Origin: Bryobacterales bacterium
Lineage (GTDB): Bacteria; Acidobacteriota; Terriglobia; Bryobacterales; Bryobacteraceae
Direction of reading: 5' to 3'
DNA: 64,000 nt
NCBI GenBank assembly: GCA_016716385.1
Contig: JADJWL010000026.1
Location: 496,001-560,000 of the forward strand
Shown: positions 47,290 to 55,482 of the stretch, one piece after another
Numbering within the stretch: the stretch's first letter is position 1
Layout: the number at the start of each line of letters is the position of its first letter
Notes under the pieces: generated by a model
The model's database searches: none
What the model was told of the DNA's origin: nothing
What the model saw: the letters and a program-made list of their open reading frames with translations, nothing else
Position numbers and translations under genes: made by a program

Positions 47290-48459
47290 CTAGCCGATCC
47301 GCGGCAACTCCGTCTGGACCTCGCCCGTGACCCCCGCGGCCTCGTCGCCGGCGTAGACGTTGACTTCCGAGCGGATGCCGAAATCTTCGAGATAGATGCC
47401 GGGTTCCACCGAGAAGCACGTGCGGCTGAGGACGCGCCGTTCGTCGCGCGTCTCCAGATGATCCATGTTGGCGCCCGCTCCGTGGACATCTTCTCCGATG
47501 GAATGTCCGGTGCGGTGGGTGAAGTATTGCCCGTAGCCCTGCGCTGCGATGTAGCCGCGCGCGGCGTCGTCCACTTCGAAACCGCGTAGCGGGCGCCCCG
47601 CGGCAATGGCTTCCGCAACCGTGCGCACGGCCCGGTCGCGCGCTTCCCGAACGATGGCGAACACGCTCCGCATGCGTTCGGTCGGCTCGCCCGCGCAGAC
47701 GGCGGTCCAGGTGATGTCGTAATACGTGGAGCCCGGCTGCTTCAGCTTCGCCCAGAGGTCGATCAGCAGCAGGTCGCCCGCCCGGATGGGCGCACTGACT
47801 TCGGCTGTCGGCTCGTAGTGCGGGTTCGACGCGTTCGCGTTCACCGCGACAATCGGCCCGTGATCGGTGAACAGCCCCTCGCGGTCGAACGCCTCGCGAA
47901 TGAACTGTTGGACACGGTGCTCATCGATGCCGGCGCCATGCACCCCGCCGGCGGCGAACTGGAACGCCGCGGCGCGGATGCGGTCAATGCGCCGCCCTGC
48001 TTCGAGATGTGAGGCGTACGCCTCGGCCGTCCAGCGCGCTTCGAACATCTGTACGAGATCGGCCGAACTCACGACGTCGACGCCGAAGCTCCGGACCAGT
48101 TCCACGGTTCCCGCATCGACCAGGGACACGTAGGGAATCGCGCAGAGCGGAGAATACTGCATGGCGGCGCGCCGGCAGCCGCTCAGCATGGCCCCGAGCG
48201 CCTCCTGTTGCTCGCGCCATCCTGAGTAGTGACGGGTCTCGCCGGGAAGCGCGTCGAGCATCCCCGCTTCGATGCGGTGCGTCAGCGCGACCGGCTCCCC
48301 GGACGCTGGAATCCAGTAGTACCACCGGCGCGTCACGTGGCGCGCGGGCTTGAAGCCGAGGATCCGGTAGGCGAGCGGGTCGCGCTCGTGGTGGTCGAAG
48401 AAGAGCCAGCCGTCCAGTTCGAGCGCCCGCAATTCCTGTTGAATCGATTCCAAGTTCAT
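47290..48459 (-). CDS. M24-family Xaa-Pro aminopeptidase-like peptidase
   Basis: 389 residues from the ATG at 48459 (GGAGGAG upstream). N-terminal creatinase/prolidase domain, then the pita-bread catalytic domain: LLLIDLWAKLK and TYYDITWTAVCAG (metal-binding aspartates), YFTHRTGHSIGEDVHGAGAN (His ligand with TGHSIG) and FSVEPGIYLEDFGIRSEVNV with glutamate ligands. A dimetal centre is expected. It removes N-terminal residues before proline or acts as a creatinase-type hydrolase. The start overlaps the stop of YggU by 4 bp. Confidence 0.85.
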   Translation of the reverse strand: MNLESIQQELRALELDGWLFFDHHERDPLAYRILGFKPARHVTRRWYYWIPASGEPVALTHRIEAGMLDALPGETRHYSGWREQQEALGAMLSGCRRAAMQYSPLCAIPYVSLVDAGTVELVRSFGVDVVSSADLVQMFEARWTAEAYASHLEAGRRIDRIRAAAFQFAAGGVHGAGIDEHRVQQFIREAFDREGLFTDHGPIVAVNANASNPHYEPTAEVSAPIRAGDLLLIDLWAKLKQPGSTYYDITWTAVCAGEPTERMRSVFAIVREARDRAVRTVAEAIAAGRPLRGFEVDDAARGYIAAQGYGQYFTHRTGHSIGEDVHGAGANMDHLETRDERRVLSRTCFSVEPGIYLEDFGIRSEVNVYAGDEAAGVTGEVQTELPRIG

Positions 48460-48722
48460 CGCTCTCCTCCGAGAATCCTCTCCACGTCCGCGGCGGTTGC
48501 GCCGTCCACTTCGATGAGTTTCGTCCGGCTTGTGCGCCCGCTCACGATGCGCACCGCCGCCCGCGGCACCGCGAACCGTTCGGCGAGGTAGCGGATACAA
48601 GCGTCGTTCGCCTTGCCCTCCACCGGCGGGGCGGCCAGGTGCAGCCGGTAGGCCTCGCCCAGCTTGGGTTCAACGGCGTTGCGTTTCGCCCGCGGGTGTA
48701 CCCGGATCTGGAATCGCGCCAT
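48456..48722 (-). CDS. YggU/DUF167-family protein
   Basis: 88 residues from the ATG at 48722. Family features: FQIRVHPRAKRNAVEP at the start, LHLAAPPVEGKANDACIRYL in the middle and SGRTSRTKLIEVDGA near the end, which match the DUF167 (YggU) group of small alpha/beta proteins. Role unknown. Its 5' end overlaps the 3' end of the Wzt-like gene by 53 bp in a different frame, and its 3' end overlaps the M24 peptidase start (ATGA). Confidence 0.85.
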   Translation of the reverse strand: MARFQIRVHPRAKRNAVEPKLGEAYRLHLAAPPVEGKANDACIRYLAERFAVPRAAVRIVSGRTSRTKLIEVDGATAADVERILGGER

Positions 48723-49911
48723 CGAGTTTCCGCCAGTCGATTGCCGCCCGCAAGTCCACCATGCCGGCGACGCCGGACGCTCCCGCCACCTCGAACGAGA
48801 TGGCTTCGTCCAGCCAGTCGTGGCTTGTGCCATCGGCATGCTGTGTGGCTACGGTCAGTGTATATTCCTGCGGCGTCAGCCAGCAATCGAAGCGGAAGCG
48901 GATCTCCACTTCCTCGCCGCCGGCGAACGGCCCGAGCGGCGTCTCTTCGATGCGGGTATTGGTGCCGTAGACGTCGAGTCCGGTGCGGGTGCGGATCAGG
49001 ATGCCGGCCATCGGGTCCGTCTGCGCGGCGCTGAACCGGGCCACGATCCGCACGGTCACCGGTTCGCCGCAGGCCACCACCTCCGCCGGCTCACCGGTGC
49101 GATCCAGCAGCTCCACGCGGAGAATCCGGCTGCTGCGGTCGCCGTGGCGGAAACTGGCCTGTGCCGTGCGCTGTTTCGGCGCGGGATCCTTGTCGAGCAC
49201 GAGCCCGATGTACTGGTTCACGACGTCCTTCGGATGGCCCTCGGCCAGGATGCGGCCGCCGTGGAGCAGGATCGCCCGGTTCGCAAGCTGCTTCACCAGG
49301 CCCAGGTCATGCGAGACGAAAAGCACGGTGACGCCGCGCGCGCGCAATTCCTGCAGCTTCCGCACGCAGCGGTTGGCGAAGACGGCGTCCCCCACGGCGA
49401 GCGCTTCATCTACGACGAGGATCTCGGGCTCCACGTGAATCGCGGTCGAGAACGCCAGCCGGACGTACATGCCGCTCGAGTACTCCTTGACGGGGCGCTC
49501 CATGAAGTCGCCGATGCCGGCAAAGGCTTCGATGGACGGCATGGAACGCGCGATCTCGGCGCGGCTGAGTCCCATGATCTCGCCGTTGAGGAAGACATTC
49601 TCGCGTCCCGTGAACTCGGCGTTGAAGCCTGCGCCGAGTTCGAGCAGCGCGGCGATCCGGCCGCGTTTGACCACACGGCCCGTCGTCGGCTGGAGGATGC
49701 CGCAGATGATCTGCAGCAGCGTACTCTTCCCGCACCCGTTCGGTCCAACGATGCCGAGTGTCTCGCCCCGCCCCGTTTCGAGCGTGATGTCGCGCAGGGC
49801 CCAGAAATCGGTGAAGGCATCCTTGGGAGCGAACGGGAGGATCTCGCGGATGCGCTGAAGGGGATGGGAGTACAGCCGGTAGAGCTTCGAAACGTTGTGG
49901 ACGTGGATCAC
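48670..49911 (-). CDS. Wzt-like ABC transporter ATP-binding protein
   Basis: 413 residues from a GTG at 49911 (IHVHNVSKLYRLYSHP); an in-frame ATG at 49962 adds 17 residues unlike the family. ATPase domain: GIVGPNGCGKSTLLQIICG (Walker A), EYSSGMYVRLAFSTA (signature), ILVVDEALAVGD (Walker B) and LFVSHDL (H-loop). Residues ~265-413 match a Wzt/TagH C-terminal domain that in Wzt recognises the O-antigen end modification (FRHGDRSSRILRVELLDR). It energises export of lipid-linked polysaccharide; the permease Wzm is not adjacent. A TATTGT hexamer 11 bases before the GTG suggests a leaderless start. Confidence 0.85.
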   Translation of the reverse strand: MIHVHNVSKLYRLYSHPLQRIREILPFAPKDAFTDFWALRDITLETGRGETLGIVGPNGCGKSTLLQIICGILQPTTGRVVKRGRIAALLELGAGFNAEFTGRENVFLNGEIMGLSRAEIARSMPSIEAFAGIGDFMERPVKEYSSGMYVRLAFSTAIHVEPEILVVDEALAVGDAVFANRCVRKLQELRARGVTVLFVSHDLGLVKQLANRAILLHGGRILAEGHPKDVVNQYIGLVLDKDPAPKQRTAQASFRHGDRSSRILRVELLDRTGEPAEVVACGEPVTVRIVARFSAAQTDPMAGILIRTRTGLDVYGTNTRIEETPLGPFAGGEEVEIRFRFDCWLTPQEYTLTVATQHADGTSHDWLDEAISFEVAGASGVAGMVDLRAAIDWRKLDGAIPDPGTPAGETQRR

Positions 49912-49970
49912 GCGACTCTCAAACAATACCGCGCGGCGGAGCGGGGGAACAAGCAGCGGCACGGAGGCGG

Positions 49971-50000
49971 TTGCGAGTCAGCTTGCCGGACCGCTAGACT
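49971..50000 (+). promoter_or_regulatory. Candidate promoter for the DUF1592 gene, leaderless start
   Basis: TTGCGA at 49971-49976 and TAGACT at 49995-50000, 18-bp spacer. The GTG start (50007) lies six bases downstream of the -10, so the transcript would begin at the start codon. Confidence 0.5.
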
Positions 50001-50006
50001 CGCGGT

Positions 50007-52247
50007 GTGCGCTTCCTGCTGCTTTCCGGACTGCTCGCTGTCTGCGCGGCGGCCGCTCCGCGAGACGAGTTTCCCCACTCGATCCGCCCGGTGCTGCTTG
50101 AAAACTGCAAGTCCTGCCACAATCCGGACAATCCGAAGAACAAGATCGACTTTCTGAAAGCCACCGAAGCGGCTCACATCGAAACGCAGCGCGGGATGTG
50201 GCGCAACGTCGCCGTGCAGCTTCGGAACCGCACCATGCCGCCCGTCGCCTCGAAGTTCGCCGAGGATGACCGCATGCGGATTTCCCAGTGGATCGAGACG
50301 CGCCTCAGGGAAACCGCCTGCAATGCGGGCGACTTCGCCGGACCTGCGCTCGTCCGCCGCCTGAACCGCCGCGAGTACCGCAATACGATCCGCGACCTGC
50401 TCGGTGTCGACCTTGCGGTCAACGAGATCTTCCCGGCCGACGGCTCCGGCGGCGAGGGCTTCGATACGAACGCCGAAACCCTGTTCCTGCCGCCGCTTCT
50501 GATGGAGCGCTACCTGGAGGCGAACCAGCAGGTGCTCGACATGGCGATCATCACGCCGCCGCTCCAGCGCAGCTTCGGCGTCGCCGAGCTGCAACCACCG
50601 CACACGGACACCAAAGCCATCAAGCGCCCGATCGCCCCGGGCGAAGAGCTGTCCGCGCAGGTGTCGGTCTACGCCGACGCCGACTACGAACTGCGCGTAT
50701 CGCTTGAGCGCCCGCGCGAGCACGGGATCGACGTAGCCGTGAAGGTGGACGGCGTCGAGGCGGGCGTGCTGCACTTCCAGCGCTACGATTCGTCGGGGCC
50801 GGCGTCGCGCTCGCGGAACGTCAAGATGGCGCGCGGCGTCCACACGGTGTCGGTCCAGGCGCGCGAGCACCCCATCGAGATCTACACGTTCAACGTCAAC
50901 CAGCGCCAGCAGGAACCGGCGGCGGAAAAGAAAGCGGTGCATTACCGCCTGTTCGGTCTCGAAGCCGGTGAGGTGCCGCCGCAACCGCGCAAGGCCGCCG
51001 AGCGGCTGCTGACGGGCTTCGCACGCCAGGCCTACCGCCGGCCGGTCGCGCCGGAGGAGGTCGGGACGCTGATCCGCCTCTACGACCGCGCCGCCGAGCG
51101 CGGCGACCCGTACGAAGAAGCGGTCAAGCTGGCGCTGAAGGCGGTGCTCACTTCGCCCAAGTTCCTGTTCCGCGTCGAGACGCTGCCGGACCAGCCGGGC
51201 ATCCATGCGCTCAACGACCACGAACTCGCCTCGCGACTTTCGTACTTCTTCTGGTCGACGATGCCCGACGCCGAGCTTTCCCGCCTTGCCGGCGAAGGCC
51301 GCCTGCGCCAGCCCGAGGTTCTGGCCGCGCAGGTGGATCGCATGCTCGATGACCCCCGCTCGCGCGTGTTCGCCAACACGTTCGTGGGCCAGTGGCTCGG
51401 GACCAAGGAGGTCGGCGGGCGCGTCGCGCCGACCGTCAACGAGGTCCAGCACTTCTACACGCCGGAGACCGCGGGCGATTTGCGCGAGGAACCCGTGCTG
51501 CTGTTCCACCACATCGTCTCGGAGAACCGCAGCCTGCTCGACCTGCTCGACGGCGACTATACGTTCCTGACCGAGCGCCTGGTGAAGTTCTACGAACTCG
51601 AAGGCAAGGTGGAGGGTGTTGAGGGCAACGTTTTCCGCAAGATTCACTGGCCGGACAACCGGCGTGCGGGCGTGCTCGGCCTCGGTTCGGTGCTAGCGCT
51701 GACATCGCACTTCAAGCAGACGAGCCCCGTCCTGCGTGGGGCGTGGGTACTGGAAACGCTGCTCGGTACACCGACGCCGGCGCCGCCGCCCGACGTCCCG
51801 CCGCTCGAAACGGAGGCCAAGAGCCAGAAGGGCCTGACGGTAAGGCAGAAGCTCATGAAGCACCGCGAGGATCCTTCCTGCTCGGCGTGCCACAACCTAA
51901 TGGATCCGATCGGTTTCGGTCTGGAGAACTTCGACTGGCTCGGCCGCTGGCGCGAGACGGAGAACGGCCAGCCGCTCGATGCCTCGGGTGAACTGCCGAC
52001 GGGGGAGCGCTTCACCGGGCCGATCGAATTGCGTGAAGCGCTGATGGCGCGCAAAGGCGAGTTCCTGCGGCACGTGACGTCGAAGGTGCTGGGCTATGCT
52101 CTCGGCCGCGGCCTTCAGGACGCGGACCAGTGCACGGTGCAGCGCATCGTGGAAGCGGTGGAACGCGATGGCTACCGCGCCCGGACGCTCATGCGCGAAG
52201 TGGTCCTGAGCCTGCCGTTCCGCCACGCGCAGTCGGTGACGCGGTGA
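50007..52247 (+). CDS. DUF1592/DUF1588-type secreted dihaem protein
   Basis: 746 residues, GTG start. Signal peptide (RFLLLSGLLAVCAAAA), then a cytochrome-type haem site CKSCHNPDN (about residues 32-36) and DUF1587-DUF1592-DUF1588-DUF1585 arrangement: LNRREYRNTIRDLLGVDL, ARQAYRRPVAPEEV, NDHELASRLSYFFWSTMPD, HPPERS-like replaced by RRAGVLGLGSVLALTSHFKQTSP, and a second haem site DPSCSACHNLMDPIGF. These proteins are common in Planctomycetes and Acidobacteria and of unknown function, usually paired with a DUF1552 gene; that partner is absent here. Periplasmic electron transfer is inferred from the two CxxCH sites. Confidence 0.85.
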   Translation: MRFLLLSGLLAVCAAAAPRDEFPHSIRPVLLENCKSCHNPDNPKNKIDFLKATEAAHIETQRGMWRNVAVQLRNRTMPPVASKFAEDDRMRISQWIETRLRETACNAGDFAGPALVRRLNRREYRNTIRDLLGVDLAVNEIFPADGSGGEGFDTNAETLFLPPLLMERYLEANQQVLDMAIITPPLQRSFGVAELQPPHTDTKAIKRPIAPGEELSAQVSVYADADYELRVSLERPREHGIDVAVKVDGVEAGVLHFQRYDSSGPASRSRNVKMARGVHTVSVQAREHPIEIYTFNVNQRQQEPAAEKKAVHYRLFGLEAGEVPPQPRKAAERLLTGFARQAYRRPVAPEEVGTLIRLYDRAAERGDPYEEAVKLALKAVLTSPKFLFRVETLPDQPGIHALNDHELASRLSYFFWSTMPDAELSRLAGEGRLRQPEVLAAQVDRMLDDPRSRVFANTFVGQWLGTKEVGGRVAPTVNEVQHFYTPETAGDLREEPVLLFHHIVSENRSLLDLLDGDYTFLTERLVKFYELEGKVEGVEGNVFRKIHWPDNRRAGVLGLGSVLALTSHFKQTSPVLRGAWVLETLLGTPTPAPPPDVPPLETEAKSQKGLTVRQKLMKHREDPSCSACHNLMDPIGFGLENFDWLGRWRETENGQPLDASGELPTGERFTGPIELREALMARKGEFLRHVTSKVLGYALGRGLQDADQCTVQRIVEAVERDGYRARTLMREVVLSLPFRHAQSVTR

Positions 52248-52262
52248 GCGGCTTCTGATGGT

Positions 52263-53606
52263 ATGCGGGCCCTGTTGAACCTTGCGGCCGGGACGGCCGC
52301 GCGCTATCTCGACGAGCTGGACAATCGCGGTGTGGCTCCCTCGGCGGAGGCGCTGGCGGCGCTCTCCCAATTCCACGAACCGCTGCCCGAGGCGCCGATG
52401 GAGCCCGAGCGCGTCCTCGAAACGCTCGACCGGATCGGTTCGCCGGCGACGACAGGGATGGCAGGCCGCAGGTACTTCGGATTCGTGATCGGCGGCTCGC
52501 TGCCGGCGGCGCTCGCAGCAAACTGGCTTGCCGGCGCTTGGGATCAGTGTCCCGGGCTCTATGTCGCGTCGCCGGTCGGGACGGTGCTGGAGGAAGTCTC
52601 GCTGGACTGGCTGCTGGAGGTGCTCAAGCTTCCGGCCGGCGCTGGAGGCGCTTTCGTCACGGGCGCTACCGTGGCGAACTTCACGGCTCTCGCGGCGGCC
52701 CGGCATCGGGTGCTCGCCCGCGCGGGCTGGGACGTCGAGGCCGACGGGCTTTTCGGCGCGCCGCCCATCACGGTAGCCGTCAGCGACGAAGCGCACCCAT
52801 CGGTGTTCAAGGCGCTGGGGCTGCTCGGACTTGGGCGGTCGCGCGTCGTACGAGTGCCGGTTGATGCCCAGGGCCGCATGATCGCCTCGAAAATGCCGCG
52901 CCTGGAAGGGCCGGCGATTGTCTGCCTGCAGGTGGGAAACGTCAATACTGGTTCTTTCGACCCGGCGGCGGAGATTTGCGAACGGGCGCATGCTGCTGGT
53001 GCGTGGGTGCACGTCGATGGCGCGTTCGGATTGTGGGCGGCCGCGAGCCCCAGGTACAGCCACCTGGTGGAGGGCGTCGCACAGGCCGATTCCTGGGCGA
53101 CGGACGCGCACAAGTGGCTCAACGTGCCCTATGACAGCGGTCTGGCGTTCGTGCGGGACCCGGAGGCATTACGGCTGGCGATGGCGCTGTCCGCGGCTTA
53201 TTTGCCGCAAGGCGATCATCGCGAGCCATCCCAGTACACGCCGGAACTGTCCCGGCGGGCACGCGGGGTCGAGATCTGGGCGGCGCTGAAGTCGCTCGGT
53301 CGCACTGGGCTGGCGGACCTGATCGAACGAAACTGCCGGTACGCGCGCCGCTTCGCCGATGCGCTGCGGGAGGGCGGCTGCGAGATCCTGAACGATGTCG
53401 TGCTGAACCAGGTCCTGGTCTCTTTTGGCGACGCTGCCCGCACGACGGAAGTGATCGGCCGCGTGCAGCGCGACGGCACGTGCTGGTGCGGTCCGACCGA
53501 ATGGCAGGGCCACGTCGCCATGCGGATCAGCGTTTCGTCGTGGGCGACCCGCGACGAGGACGTCGAACGGAGCATCGCCGCGATCCTGCGCGCGGCAAAC
53601 GGCTAG
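52263..53606 (+). CDS. PLP-dependent group II decarboxylase-like protein
   Basis: 447 residues. Fold type I decarboxylase features (glutamate/tyrosine/aromatic-amino-acid family): RRYFGFVIGGSLPAALAANWL, AFVTGATVANFTALAAAR, AWVHVDGAFG with PLP-contacting Asp, and SWATDAHKWLNVPYDSG with the PLP lysine. The C-terminal segment has RISVSSWATRDEDVERSI. It would decarboxylate an amino acid or act as a lyase; the substrate cannot be read. It begins 15 bp after the DUF1592 gene. Its 3' end overlaps the convergent ImmA-like gene by 4 bp. Confidence 0.82.
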   Translation: MRALLNLAAGTAARYLDELDNRGVAPSAEALAALSQFHEPLPEAPMEPERVLETLDRIGSPATTGMAGRRYFGFVIGGSLPAALAANWLAGAWDQCPGLYVASPVGTVLEEVSLDWLLEVLKLPAGAGGAFVTGATVANFTALAAARHRVLARAGWDVEADGLFGAPPITVAVSDEAHPSVFKALGLLGLGRSRVVRVPVDAQGRMIASKMPRLEGPAIVCLQVGNVNTGSFDPAAEICERAHAAGAWVHVDGAFGLWAAASPRYSHLVEGVAQADSWATDAHKWLNVPYDSGLAFVRDPEALRLAMALSAAYLPQGDHREPSQYTPELSRRARGVEIWAALKSLGRTGLADLIERNCRYARRFADALREGGCEILNDVVLNQVLVSFGDAARTTEVIGRVQRDGTCWCGPTEWQGHVAMRISVSSWATRDEDVERSIAAILRAANG

Positions 53607-54937
53607 GGAATGGTCTCGGATTCGACGAGGCTGTGTGGGATTAGGTGGTGATTCGCCAGGTGACTCTTGATCGCCATCTCCGAAATCCCGAAATGCTCCG
53701 CCGCCTCTTCGAATGCCTCGGGAAGAAACTCATCCCCGAGATAGTCGCGGAGCGCCTCAATCGGGCACAGGAACTCGGCCGCAAACGCACGCTGGACTTT
53801 CTGTCGTGCGGTCGCGGCGTCGGTCACCGGAAGCCAGCGATCCGCCTCTCCCGCACACAAGCTATCTGCGATGAAGCGCGCCGCCTCGAACCGCCGGGCC
53901 GGGCGGTTCTGCTTCCGGAAGAGTAGCTTCAGTGCGCCACTTCCCGGCCGACGGACAGCCAGGCCCATTGGAGCGCGCGGCACCCCGTTGGGGGCCAAGT
54001 GCTCGGGGCGCAGATGAAGCAGGTCCGCCAGCGCTGTATCGTTGACCGGCTGCGAAGGGAACCCGAGAGACTGGCGTAAGGTGTGCGCCAGCCGCTGTCC
54101 CCGCTCCCATGGGGGGATTCTTCCAGGTTCACCGGGTGACAGACCCGGGAAGGAAATGCGTCCCTCGAGACCTGGCAGCGAGGCAAGTTCGTTCACCGTG
54201 TTGAAGACGTCCATTGGATGGCTGCCCGCACAGACGGGGGCGATTTCGTCGGTTGCGTCCGGCCCCACTTCAGACACCAGCCCCATGAACCGCTCCAGGA
54301 GTTCAGGTGGGATCTCGTCTGGTTCGTATCCGAGGCGGGCCTCCAACCTTCGTGCAGATGCAGACCCAGGGTCTGAGCGTTCCGCCAGGACCTCCTGCCA
54401 TATCCGGTGCAACTCCGTTTCTCCCAAGGCGTCAAGCCTCCGGAGTACGAGGTCGATGAAGTTGTCCGTGGCGACCTCGAACTCGTCCGCGCGGATGAAC
54501 GTCTCGAAATCGGACAGGAAGCGGGCCGGCTCGCCGGAAACAACCGTGGAGCGGTGGCACCTGACCCGGATCGATTCCCCGTCGCTGGCGAACACTAATT
54601 GTGGCCAGATGAAGCCGTACCCCGCCGCTGGAAGCTCATGGCTCATGCGCCAGCCGGCATCGGCGGGAGCCCCGTTCCGGGTCAGCCGGACCCGTGCCGG
54701 AAGGGGCTCCCAGCGGATTCGCCACCACGACGATGCAAGCCAGATGGCGAGCGGGTACGCCGAGACCCTGGCGCGCTGCTGGACCGATTGTGAAAACGCA
54801 TCTTCGAATTGGGTGGCATTCTCATCCCCGAAACGAATTTCGACCGCGGCGGAAGTCCTTGCGACTTCTGCCGGCCCGTGAAATGGAGGCAGCCATTCCA
54901 ACTCGATCCGCATGGAGGGGGTCAAGGATTCCTCCAT
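53603..54937 (-). CDS. ImmA/IrrE-like protein with a degenerate active site (module partner)
   Basis: 444 residues. The last ~100 residues have an ImmA/IrrE-type layout: RFEAARFIADSL (349-360) sits where HExxH normally is (pattern ARFxxAHEhGH), then RQKVQRAFAAEFLCPIEAL (378-396), the helix that normally follows, and EEAAEHFGISEMAIKSHL. No HExxH or second-glutamate zinc site remains, so it is probably not a protease. The N-terminal ~340 residues (strand-rich around 20-130, helical to 230) are unrecognised. It overlaps the small upstream gene by 16 bp. As a guess it neutralises or senses the product of that gene. Confidence 0.6.
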   Translation of the reverse strand: MEESLTPSMRIELEWLPPFHGPAEVARTSAAVEIRFGDENATQFEDAFSQSVQQRARVSAYPLAIWLASSWWRIRWEPLPARVRLTRNGAPADAGWRMSHELPAAGYGFIWPQLVFASDGESIRVRCHRSTVVSGEPARFLSDFETFIRADEFEVATDNFIDLVLRRLDALGETELHRIWQEVLAERSDPGSASARRLEARLGYEPDEIPPELLERFMGLVSEVGPDATDEIAPVCAGSHPMDVFNTVNELASLPGLEGRISFPGLSPGEPGRIPPWERGQRLAHTLRQSLGFPSQPVNDTALADLLHLRPEHLAPNGVPRAPMGLAVRRPGSGALKLLFRKQNRPARRFEAARFIADSLCAGEADRWLPVTDAATARQKVQRAFAAEFLCPIEALRDYLGDEFLPEAFEEAAEHFGISEMAIKSHLANHHLIPHSLVESETIP

Positions 54938-55350
54938 CGTTCCAGTACCTGTTCTCGAAACGGATCGCTACGCGGCATCGGGTATCCGTGGTAGGCGCCT
55001 TGGCCTTCGAGTTGTGCCTCAAGTGGCTCGCCATTTTCGGTCACCGCCCAGACGTTCTGGGGCCAACCGCCACGCTCCTGAGCACTGAACGTGCCCTTTT
55101 GGAAACCAGCCTGCAACAGCTCCAGTGCCTCCGCCCGGTTGAAGATTCTAACCTCATCGCACAGGGTCTTGTTAGGGCGCGGCCCTGCGGGAGGGTTCAA
55201 ACCGAAATCGCCAGGATTGCGTTTATGCTCGGGATTTCCGGTGTATCGAAGCTGGCCGATTCGAGCCGCCAAGGCTGCTTGTCGCGAGGCAATCTCGGCG
55301 GCAGGGCAAAGCCTCCTCTTCGAGTTGAATGTTCGTCTTGCCGGGGCCAT
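54922..55350 (-). CDS. Small protein with HKRNPGDFGL motif, candidate toxin
   Basis: 142 residues from the ATG at 55350. Basic start, then TGNPEHKRNPGDFGLNPP (38-55), KTLCDEVRIF, GGWPQNVWAVTENGEPLEAQ (94-113) and YHGYPMP (120-126). The conserved His/Asp/Arg cluster and the W-x-V-x-x-x-G-x-P-x-E-A-Q-L plus HGYP context suggest a small catalytic domain, perhaps nuclease-like, but no named family was recognised. I recall similar proteins beside ImmA-like genes in other bacteria (unverified). It is the first gene of the two-gene unit, 16 bp overlap with the ImmA-like gene. Toxin activity is speculation. Confidence 0.6.
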   Translation of the reverse strand: MAPARRTFNSKRRLCPAAEIASRQAALAARIGQLRYTGNPEHKRNPGDFGLNPPAGPRPNKTLCDEVRIFNRAEALELLQAGFQKGTFSAQERGGWPQNVWAVTENGEPLEAQLEGQGAYHGYPMPRSDPFREQVLERWRNP

Positions 55351-55390
55351 GAGCACAGACCAGTCTGTAAGATCAGAATAACGCGCCGGG

Positions 55391-55418
55391 TTACTGCCTG
55401 CCGCGAGAATTGTACAAT
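55391..55418. promoter_or_regulatory. Candidate divergent promoter with shared palindromic -10
   Basis: TTACTG (55391-55396), 16 bases, TACAAT (55413-55418) reading rightwards to the PQQ-type gene. The -10 sits in the palindrome ATTGTACAAT (55409-55418), so the same bases read as TACAAT on the minus strand towards the 55350 gene, with ATGACC (55436-55431) as a weak -35. One site could serve both directions. Confidence 0.5.
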
Positions 55419-55482
55419 GGTGTCGGCTCGGGGTCATACCTGCTGATCTGAAACGTCAACTCTGGAACCTGCATCAACGCTC

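Noticed and set aside
49908..51647. Minus-strand frame opposite the DUF1592 gene
   Set aside because: Repetitive Arg/Val/Asp composition; the plus-strand frame has two CxxCH and DUF signatures.
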